Shown here: positions 1 through 5,417 of the stretch, piece by piece
Layout: every line of letters starts with the position of its first letter
How positions within the stretch are numbered: the stretch's first letter is position 1
Assembly (NCBI GenBank): GCA_937897005.1
Contig: CALCOQ010000358.1
Coordinates: 1-5,739, forward strand
Origin: an uncultured euryarchaeote
Lineage (GTDB): Archaea; Thermoplasmatota; Poseidoniia; Poseidoniales; Poseidoniaceae
Length of the DNA: 5,739 bases
Direction: 5' to 3'
Program-made: the position numbers and the translations under genes
The notes under the pieces: model-generated
The model's input: the letters and a program-made list of their open reading frames with translations, nothing else
The model's database searches: none
Told to the model about the DNA's origin: nothing

Positions 1-1
1 C

Positions 2-178
2 ATTACGGGGGAGCCCTGTTTGATGTGTGCCAAATTGATTCATCACGCAGGAATCTCAAGAGTCATCGTCGTGGATGGAGGTTTTGGAGGGACGAATGGA
101 ATTGGATATCTCGAGGAACATGGTGTTGAGATCCAAAGGACTTCAGGACCCAAGGACCCACGTGGAAGTGACCTCTGA
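2..178 (+). CDS. C-terminal part of a dCMP/cytidine deaminase-family zinc enzyme (5' truncated)
   Basis: The gene enters from the left edge; 58 codons remain before TGA at 176-178. The visible part begins I-T-G-E-P-C-L-M-C-A-K, which matches the second zinc-binding motif (PCxxCAK) of the CDA-fold deaminases; the two cysteines are encoded at 17-19 and 26-28. It continues LIHHAGISRVIVV, the conserved helix and strand after the zinc site, and then GYLEEHGVEI, the usual end of the domain. By family knowledge such enzymes deaminate dCMP to dUMP in the cytosol, feeding dTTP synthesis. The upstream His/Cys-Ala-Glu half of the active site is outside the window, so the substrate cannot be decided: dCMP deaminase (ComEB-like) is most likely, but riboflavin-type or other CDA-fold deaminases remain possible. 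A short charged tail (SGPKDPRGSDL) ends the protein. It converges with the Lhr gene, with 29 bases between the two stop codons. Confidence 0.72.
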   Translation: MTGEPCLMCAKLIHHAGISRVIVVDGGFGGTNGIGYLEEHGVEIQRTSGPKDPRGSDL

Positions 179-184
179 TTTTTC
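177..184 (+). terminator. Possible oligo-T terminator after the deaminase gene
   Basis: Five T residues (179-183) follow immediately after the TGA of the deaminase gene, with no strong hairpin in front. Archaeal RNA polymerase can terminate at short T-rich runs, so this is a plausible 3' end for the plus-strand transcript, but five T is a weak signal and could be chance. Confidence 0.25.
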
Positions 185-207
185 AATTACATAATCAGAA
201 ATTGCAA

Positions 208-3177
208 TTACCAGAATCTGCGGGTTCTAGCGTAGGTGACCTCAGCGTTATGAATTGCCTCCAACAAACCATCTCTATCCCCTGGAATGACACTTCGCAA
301 CAGTCTGGTTGTGGTTGATTCACCTATTCCACGCCCCATTAAACAGAGAACCGCTTCTATTCCACGACGTTTGATGGCCTCTGCACAACGATTCATCCTG
401 TCTACATCCGAACGTTCTGAAGATGCAACCCATTTCTCCAACATTTCTCGCAGCCCTTCTCTGGCACAAGCCATCATGCGCCCTTGGCAATGTCTACACA
501 CTACTTCGATATCTTCGAATCTAGCAACACGAAAGGTCTTGGTTCCACCACATTTCAAACAACAGAGAACCGCTCTTTCATTCATCAATCGTGATTCCAA
601 TCGCTCTCGAACCTGAATGTTTGACCAATTCGGCATCAACAGGTCTCTCTCCCCTTTAGGAGAGACTCCCATACATCCGGGCGCAGTCACCTCCAATCGA
701 ATGATACCGTTCTGGATACCTCGAAGCACGTCTCCAGCACCGGCCACATCCAACCTTTCATGGAACAATCTTGCAAGCACTTCACGCATCACCACCGTTC
801 CTCTGTATCTTCTCAATAATGCTCGAAGATTGATGCGGCGAGGGTCCACACCCTTGCGTAAGACTCCGAACACCTTGGCAACTTCAGCGAAACGCCAACG
901 CACTTGTCGTGAATTCGGCAAAGTGACCGACAATATCCCTTCAATTGCATCCGGAGGGGTTTCATTCAACCACTGAACGACATCCTCGGCAGAAACACCA
1001 CCCATCTGCAGAGTTATTCTGGTCGCTTCAACCATGATTCGCCCCATCCGTCCAGAGCGGGTCGAAGCCATTGCTTGCAATAGATGTGCCAACGCCTCAT
1101 TGATACGGCTACCCTGACATGAATTGACCACCAATGCCTCATCGCGGGATTCAATGGTCATACAGCGATCAGTAGGTAGACTTCCAGTACTGTCAAGATG
1201 TGATAGCACACTCTCAAACAACAATGCTTTGGCTTCTGGATCGAACGGATAATCCGAGATCTTCAATTCTTCATCACAGAGCAGAGAGTGTTGGTCCGAG
1301 TCTTGCTGTTCAAGCATCTGAGCGCCGACATCTACGGCCAGCAGGTGCCGCAATCGCCCTATCTCTCGGGCTACATTTGCTGGAGTAGGAGGTACTTCTC
1401 CCGACCATATTGGTGCAGTACCTTGATCGTTGACCGGAGTGACCAGTAGCTCCTCTTTCTCAGGGTCAGCATCGATGACCTGCCATGTTCTGCCAGCCAT
1501 CACGAACCTCCGGCGTTGTCCATCTTCATCGTCCCCACCGGAATCCAAAGATAACACGAATGCCTCATCCACTGAACCCAATGAACGACGCGAAACAGCA
1601 TCCCTGACCCGATATGATTGATTATCAGGAATCATGGAAAGATGATTCCTCGCATATTCCCAGGTCCTGCCAGCAGATGAGAACCAGCCCTTTTCGAAAC
1701 GTTGTGGTATCGGCATCACCAATTCCTCAAAACCTGCTGGAGGCCCTTCCTCTCCTTCTACTGGAGTTGGGCGTTCCTCAGGAGGGGGCATGCTGCATTT
1801 CTGACGAGATTCTACCCAGACTCTCTTGGGCCAAGTCCACCATGGATGCTCCTTCGGAGCCTCTGTAAGATGCAACAACCAATTGTCTTCCAATACCCTG
1901 ATCACTTCTAGGGTATCGGTCCTTGTCCAACCTGTGAATTGAGGTGCCTTGGCGATGATTGCGGTTGCTTCATCGAGTGGAACCGCCCCCTGGCATCTGG
2001 CCATCTGAATCAATTGGTTCGCCACAACAGAGAGAGGATGTTCTCTCCATTCCACCGCCTCGATCATACCATTATGTGCCCTTCTTGCAATGATTGCAGA
2101 TTCTGAGATGTCATCGGCCTCCCACGATATCACCTTTCCACGCCCGACCCCATCGAGATGGTGTTCTGCTCGGCCAACACGTTGCAACATTCGATCCACT
2201 GAACGCGGACTACGTATCTGTATCACGTATGCGATACTACCAACATCGATACCGAGCTCAAGACTACTGGTACAGACCAGCCCGTCCAACTCCCGATTTC
2301 GTAAATCGTCCTCCATCTGTTGTCTGGTGGCAGCGGCAAGACTTCCATGATGTACACCTATTCGCAACTCTGGACATATCGCCTCCATTCTCTGTGCCAC
2401 GGTTTCAGCTGCATTTCGAGAATTCACGAAAATCAAACAAGGTGCTTTCTCAGAGATTCCACGACCCAGTATTCTCAATGATGCATATGCTCTTGGTGAT
2501 AGGCCAATATCGAATCCTGCAGCCTCATCCGAAGGCAATGTGGCGGCAGCCTCGACGATGATTTCAGTTGACCTCATCCCTTCCACCTGAATAGGTTCAG
2601 CCTGTGGTGACAACCACCTTGCCACCTCTACTGGGTTCCCAACCGTTGCTGATAATCCAACTCGCTGAACTCTTTCTCCGGTCAATGCCTCAAGGCGAGC
2701 GAGGCCAAGACTGAGTTGCCAACCCCTTTCATCAGCAGCAAGATCGTGAACCTCATCGATGATCACCGCCCTGACTCCTGCCAACATCTCAAGAAGTCGA
2801 CTGCCTGAGAACATGATCTGAAAAGTCTCGGGAGTAGTGACCAACAGGTCGGGAGGATTGCGAACCTGCTTCTGTCTCTCGCTCTGTGAAGTATCTCCAT
2901 GTCGTAACCCAACTTTCTTTCCAGCCTTGCTCGCAATCTCATGGATACGGCGGTCAACATCTCTGTTCAAGGCCCGCAATGGAGTTATGTAGAGAATGGA
3001 TAATCCCTCCCACTTTTGTGTTATGGAGCGGTCCAGCAAGGGTAGAACCGCAGCCATCGTCTTACCTGAACCAGTTGGAGCGACCACCAGTCTGTCAAAG
3101 CCCTCTCGTAACGGTTCAATGGTCATTCGTTGGACTGGCGTAGGTTTCCAATCCAATGCTTTCAGTGCATCTTCCAA
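208..3177 (-). CDS. lhr: Lhr-type ATP-dependent superfamily 2 helicase, archaeal form with zinc ribbon
   Basis: This is an ATP-driven 3'-5' helicase of the Lhr group, which works in the cytosol in DNA repair or RNA handling; the exact role in this lineage is unknown. From the TTG at 3175-3177 it has 989 residues. The helicase core shows PTPVQ (12-16), Walker A APTGSGKT (33-40), TPLRAL (65-70), TTPE (114-117), DEVH (141-144), SAT (176-178), FVNSR (250-254), TSSLELGIDVG (303-313) and QRVGRAEH (332-339). The Lhr-specific winged-helix and beta-barrel part follows, with DEAFV (537-541), FVMAGRTWQV (558-567) and PIWSGE (589-594). A zinc ribbon (Cys873, Cys876, Cys894, Cys897) and a GRGIG motif (948-952) close the protein. 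Residues 444-500 form a Pro/Glu-rich insertion. The frame stays open upstream to a TAG at 3241-3243 and encodes a helicase-like DFGLSSKA just before the TTG, so the real start is probably upstream; no ATG or GTG exists in that frame. It converges with the deaminase gene and diverges from the gene at 3292. Confidence 0.96.
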   Translation of the reverse strand: MEDALKALDWKPTPVQRMTIEPLREGFDRLVVAPTGSGKTMAAVLPLLDRSITQKWEGLSILYITPLRALNRDVDRRIHEIASKAGKKVGLRHGDTSQSERQKQVRNPPDLLVTTPETFQIMFSGSRLLEMLAGVRAVIIDEVHDLAADERGWQLSLGLARLEALTGERVQRVGLSATVGNPVEVARWLSPQAEPIQVEGMRSTEIIVEAAATLPSDEAAGFDIGLSPRAYASLRILGRGISEKAPCLIFVNSRNAAETVAQRMEAICPELRIGVHHGSLAAATRQQMEDDLRNRELDGLVCTSSLELGIDVGSIAYVIQIRSPRSVDRMLQRVGRAEHHLDGVGRGKVISWEADDISESAIIARRAHNGMIEAVEWREHPLSVVANQLIQMARCQGAVPLDEATAIIAKAPQFTGWTRTDTLEVIRVLEDNWLLHLTEAPKEHPWWTWPKRVWVESRQKCSMPPPEERPTPVEGEEGPPAGFEELVMPIPQRFEKGWFSSAGRTWEYARNHLSMIPDNQSYRVRDAVSRRSLGSVDEAFVLSLDSGGDDEDGQRRRFVMAGRTWQVIDADPEKEELLVTPVNDQGTAPIWSGEVPPTPANVAREIGRLRHLLAVDVGAQMLEQQDSDQHSLLCDEELKISDYPFDPEAKALLFESVLSHLDSTGSLPTDRCMTIESRDEALVVNSCQGSRINEALAHLLQAMASTRSGRMGRIMVEATRITLQMGGVSAEDVVQWLNETPPDAIEGILSVTLPNSRQVRWRFAEVAKVFGVLRKGVDPRRINLRALLRRYRGTVVMREVLARLFHERLDVAGAGDVLRGIQNGIIRLEVTAPGCMGVSPKGERDLLMPNWSNIQVRERLESRLMNERAVLCCLKCGGTKTFRVARFEDIEVVCRHCQGRMMACAREGLREMLEKWVASSERSDVDRMNRCAEAIKRRGIEAVLCLMGRGIGESTTTRLLRSVIPGDRDGLLEAIHNAEVTYARTRRFW

Positions 3178-3189
3178 GGCCTTGGAAGA
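3170..3189. repeat. Perfect 20-bp palindrome over the annotated Lhr start
   Basis: The ten bases TCTTCCAAGG at 3170-3179 are followed directly by their exact reverse complement at 3180-3189, with no spacer. The palindrome covers the only in-frame TTG (3175-3177) that could start Lhr. In RNA it could fold as an 8-bp stem with a GGCC loop. It lies inside sequence that appears to encode protein (S-S-K-A-L-E), so it may be coincidence, a binding site for a dimeric protein, or an mRNA hairpin. Confidence 0.6.
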
Positions 3190-3230
3190 AAGTCCGAAAT
3201 CAGATTGATGTGACGCGCGACCCCCTCCAA

Positions 3231-3247
3231 CATGGAACTCCTATAGC
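3231..3247 (-). promoter_or_regulatory. Candidate true Lhr initiation site: AGGAG plus ATG, one base out of frame
   Basis: Read on the minus strand, AGGAG (about 3238-3242) stands four bases before an ATG at 3231-3233. This ATG is not in the Lhr frame of the given sequence; it opens a frame that ends at 3162 after 23 codons. One additional base in the G-run at 3221-3225 would join it to Lhr and give the N-terminus MLEGGRASHQSDFGLSSKAL, which supplies the upstream phenylalanine expected in a helicase Q-motif region. The Shine-Dalgarno match is seen in the sequence; its use for Lhr is inferred. Confidence 0.45.
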
Positions 3248-3264
3248 CCTCATTCTTGAGTCCA

Positions 3265-3287
3265 CCGATTACAGAATCAACAATCGG
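3265..3287. promoter_or_regulatory. Dyad (CCGATT-11-AATCGG) in the divergent Lhr/hypothetical intergenic region
   Basis: CCGATT at 3265-3270 is repeated inverted as AATCGG at 3282-3287, with an 11-base spacer. It lies between the two divergent genes, four bases before the ATG at 3292 and about 32 bases upstream of the candidate Lhr ATG at 3231-3233. This is where an operator for one or both genes could sit. I cannot identify clear TATA or BRE elements for either gene here, so promoter positions remain open. Confidence 0.3.
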
Positions 3288-3291
3288 ATGA

Positions 3292-3861
3292 ATGAAATGT
3301 CTCAATGTCGCGCCACTTAACATGGAGCCGGATATCGATGAAGATGCCATCGATGATTGGTCGATGCGTGCTTGGGGTGAAGCGCCCGTGGAAATCTTTC
3401 CTTGGTCCAGCATAGACCAACGGCATGAAGTGCTTCTGAAATATTCAAACATGGTTGTAGTTGCCCGATTGGTGGAAAAAGATACTGGAGATTTCTCAAC
3501 TGAACTTCAGGTGATAATAAGAATCAACGAATGGAGTCCCGGTTCAGTTCAGGCCAATCGTCTTACAGACGGCTCCATCAAAGTGAGATTCAGACGTCAG
3601 AGCATGACATTATCAGCGATGTTGAAGGCCCCTGATGCTCTATCTTCAATGCTTGAAGAATGGTTGATGGGGATGCGCGGAGAGCCCGATAGAGAGAGAG
3701 ACCGTTTCAAACGATTGAAGGCGATGAAACGGCAACGGGATGCAGTCTCAAGAATGCTTGATCAGGCCAGTGTTGAGAAATTAGCGGAGACTTATGAACA
3801 GATAGAATCCAAATTGAGTGATTCAGAGAATTCTCTCGCTGGTTCAATTGCCGATGAATAA
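3292..3861 (+). CDS. Hypothetical soluble protein with acidic N-terminus and coiled-coil-like tail
   Basis: I do not recognise this 189-residue protein. Near the N-terminus is an acidic stretch (EPDIDEDAIDD, 12-22). Residues 47-102 look like a beta-rich globular domain (LLKYSNMVVVARLVEK, LQVIIRINEW, IKVRFRRQ). From about 131 to 180 the sequence is highly charged and helical (RERDRFKRLKAMKRQRDAV and on to YEQIESKLSDSENS), suggesting a coiled coil. There is no signal peptide, membrane segment or cysteine motif, so it is probably cytosolic. Two starts are possible: ATG at 3292 and ATG at 3322 (beginning MEPDID); neither has a Shine-Dalgarno site, and the second gives a more natural acidic N-terminus. 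Its TAA ends at 3861, directly touching the stop codon of the signal peptidase gene on the other strand. It is divergent from Lhr, which could allow shared control, but nothing in the sequence proves a functional link. Confidence 0.8.
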   Translation: MKCLNVAPLNMEPDIDEDAIDDWSMRAWGEAPVEIFPWSSIDQRHEVLLKYSNMVVVARLVEKDTGDFSTELQVIIRINEWSPGSVQANRLTDGSIKVRFRRQSMTLSAMLKAPDALSSMLEEWLMGMRGEPDRERDRFKRLKAMKRQRDAVSRMLDQASVEKLAETYEQIESKLSDSENSLAGSIADE

Positions 3862-4839
3862 TCAATCACTATACTCGACCTGTTGCTTCTCCATTTCAAA
3901 TTCCTTGAATTCTGGAGAGTTCTTGATTATTCGATTAAGCAGTGGCTCGAGAGCTATCGGTGCGGCCAGAATCACTGCGATGGTCAAGAACAACCAGCCC
4001 CAGGTCGCATCAGGAACCTGTGCCGTGCCAGGGGATTCTCCACCTGCAAACAGGAGTTTGACTGTTCCAAGCCAAGGTATCTCTGCTCCAGCTATACCTA
4101 CCAGATGAGCATCGGCGACCGGCCCTACAGCCCAACCATCAAGGTCATACAATCCACTGGCACCTTGTACTCCTCCATTGGAAGGAGACCATCCTTGATC
4201 CACTGAACATTTGTTGTTGTCTCCAAGAGTCAGGAATCCTGCAGCCTTTGGCTTCCAAGATTCGACCTTCAAATGGCCCGCTAGGCCGATTTCTCCATGG
4301 TTGAACGCAGTATCCCGTTTGCAGTCATAATATCCCGTCATCGAACCATTGAATTCCCAATCGATACTGGTCACATTATTCAGTCCGGTTCCGGGAACAT
4401 CCCATGAGTGGATGCAGATGTTGAGATTGGAATCATAGACGCCTTCATCGTTACAGGTATCATTTCCAGAAGGGGGAGAAGTGAGCGATGGCACCGCTTC
4501 CATGATTGCACGATGGATTATCGGAGTTCCTGATTTCCCATTCTTGGAATAAATGATCACGTCTCCTTCCATCCCATGACTACTGTATCCATAGTGAGTG
4601 TTGAACGGTTCAGTGGCTTCAGCATAGGTGACAACATCAGAAGATCTTGGAGAATGAACCAGAACGAGATCGCCAGCATCGATGGAACCCACTTCTCCAG
4701 ATTCTGCATCATGCACCATGGAATCTGATTCCACCACCACTAACGGCGGCATCTGGCCGGTGATGGCCCAAAGGCAGAGAATTATCAGAGAAATCATACT
4801 AACTGCAAGAATCATCTCACGAAACAGGGTCCAGCGCAT
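3862..4839 (-). CDS. Sec11-like (S26B) type I signal peptidase with a large extracellular insertion
   Basis: This membrane serine protease should remove signal peptides from Sec-exported proteins on the outer face of the membrane. The 325 residues start with a short positive tail and a membrane helix (about 9-28). Box B follows as VVVESDSM, with Ser40 as the likely nucleophile, although the usual proline after SM is absent (VHD instead). GDLVLV (56-61) and GDVIIY (92-97) match conserved strands. PIIHRA (106-111) carries His109 where bacterial enzymes have lysine, which marks the archaeal/eukaryotic Ser-His type. GDNN (206-209) and Asp214 form box E, and LVGIAGAEIPWLG is the usual final strand. 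A second membrane helix lies at about 280-301, with a charged cytosolic tail. Roughly 85 residues (about 113-200) are inserted between boxes D and E, with cysteines 129, 142 and 173 and three N-glycosylation sequons. The ATG at 4837-4839 is supported by a strong Shine-Dalgarno site, and the gene follows 4852-5358 by 12 bases, probably in one transcript. Confidence 0.9.
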   Translation of the reverse strand: MRWTLFREMILAVSMISLIILCLWAITGQMPPLVVVESDSMVHDAESGEVGSIDAGDLVLVHSPRSSDVVTYAEATEPFNTHYGYSSHGMEGDVIIYSKNGKSGTPIIHRAIMEAVPSLTSPPSGNDTCNDEGVYDSNLNICIHSWDVPGTGLNNVTSIDWEFNGSMTGYYDCKRDTAFNHGEIGLAGHLKVESWKPKAAGFLTLGDNNKCSVDQGWSPSNGGVQGASGLYDLDGWAVGPVADAHLVGIAGAEIPWLGTVKLLFAGGESPGTAQVPDATWGWLFLTIAVILAAPIALEPLLNRIIKNSPEFKEFEMEKQQVEYSD

Positions 4840-4846
4840 CGGCCTT

Positions 4847-4853
4847 CCTCCTC
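4847..4853 (-). promoter_or_regulatory. Strong Shine-Dalgarno site (GAGGAGG) for the signal peptidase gene
   Basis: On the minus strand GAGGAGG ends seven bases before the ATG at 4837-4839, and it overlaps the TGA stop (4852-4854) of the upstream membrane-protein gene. It fixes the signal peptidase start and suggests translational coupling between the two genes. No other gene in the window has an equally strong site. Confidence 0.75.
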
Positions 4854-5358
4854 ATGCACGCTTCTTGGCACGCTTGAGGCCAACTTCGACAAGATGTTCA
4901 TTCAAGCGTTCGACATGCCGCGTTCCAAGAAGAGCTGCTGCCGTCTCCGCCTCAGACCTACGTCTACTGACTTCAGAGCGTGCTGTGGTATCAAGAACTT
5001 CTTTCAATAGATTGAATTGGCCGACATAGTGGACGAATTCAGGGCCGACCCATATTGCAACAAAACTGGCAATGATGAGCAGAGACCATGAAAGTGTGGT
5101 GTAATCATCCCAGATTCCAGAGCCTCTCAGCAGAAGCAATTGTAGGATGGATGAAATCATGATGGCAATACAACTGAGGAAAACAGTCGAAAGGATGCGC
5201 AGATGTAGGTCCTGCTTGCTCTTCCACCAATTTTTGAGAAATCCATCATTCTTCGATGCTCGGCCTGCCAACGCAACTCCCCTCCCGACCTCCACGGGAC
5301 GCTTGCATTCATCAAGGATTGTGCGTCGAGTCCATTTTTCCGATGGAATCACCCCCAT
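4852..5358 (-). CDS. Small membrane protein with two predicted helices, function unknown
   Basis: I do not recognise this protein. From the ATG at 5356-5358 it has 168 residues: a polar N-terminal part with many basic residues (1-54), two hydrophobic helices at about 55-77 (ILSTVFLSCIAIMISSIL) and 89-112 (LSWSLLIIASFVAIWVG), then a C-terminal region of about 55 residues that is probably helical and very basic at the end (KRAKKRA). Both termini are likely cytosolic. It precedes the signal peptidase gene by 12 bases and probably shares its transcript, so a role alongside the peptidase or in envelope maintenance is possible but unproven. The frame stays open upstream to another ATG at 5539-5541 (229 residues), and GTG codons occur between, but that extension would overlap the 5' end of the divergent secreted-protein gene. 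I therefore prefer 5358. The sequence between 5359 and 5420 nevertheless has coding-like third positions in this frame, so the start is uncertain. Confidence 0.75.
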   Translation of the reverse strand: MGVIPSEKWTRRTILDECKRPVEVGRGVALAGRASKNDGFLKNWWKSKQDLHLRILSTVFLSCIAIMISSILQLLLLRGSGIWDDYTTLSWSLLIIASFVAIWVGPEFVHYVGQFNLLKEVLDTTARSEVSRRRSEAETAAALLGTRHVERLNEHLVEVGLKRAKKRA

Positions 5359-5365
5359 AGGGGTG
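5350..5365 (-). promoter_or_regulatory. Hairpin with the membrane-protein start codon in its loop
   Basis: CACCCC at 5350-5355 and GGGGTG at 5360-5365 form a perfect six-base inverted repeat with a four-base spacer. In minus-strand RNA this is CACCCC-UAUG-GGGGUG, so the candidate start codon AUG (5356-5358) is in the loop. If the transcript has a leader, the GC-rich stem could limit translation; if the transcript is leaderless the hairpin cannot form. Protein binding to the DNA dyad is an alternative. Confidence 0.4.
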
Positions 5366-5417
5366 GTGTCCTCGCGGGGGATGGTTGAAATGTCGTTGGC
5401 GATGAGAGTGAGCTGGG

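Noticed and set aside
184..211. CAATTAC repeated directly (184-190 and 205-211) between the deaminase and Lhr stop codons
   Set aside because: Seven AT-rich bases repeated once in a short spacer is easily chance; no attachment-site or terminator structure is evident.
287..976. Two consecutive open frames on the plus strand (109 and 119 codons)
   Set aside because: Both are antisense to the C-terminal half of Lhr, including its zinc ribbon; composition is irregular and no start signal is seen.
2094..2561. Open frame of 155 codons on the plus strand
   Set aside because: It lies wholly opposite the helicase motifs of Lhr, has no recognisable domain, and is explained as a shadow of the Lhr codons.
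3162..3452. Minus-strand open frame of 96 codons
   Set aside because: It is antisense to the hypothetical gene at 3292 and ends in the Lhr start region. Only its internal ATG at 3231-3233 is of interest, as the candidate Lhr start.
3689..3702. AG dinucleotide run in the hypothetical gene
   Set aside because: Short, in frame, and encodes a normal charged helix (DRERDR); not a convincing phase-variable tract.
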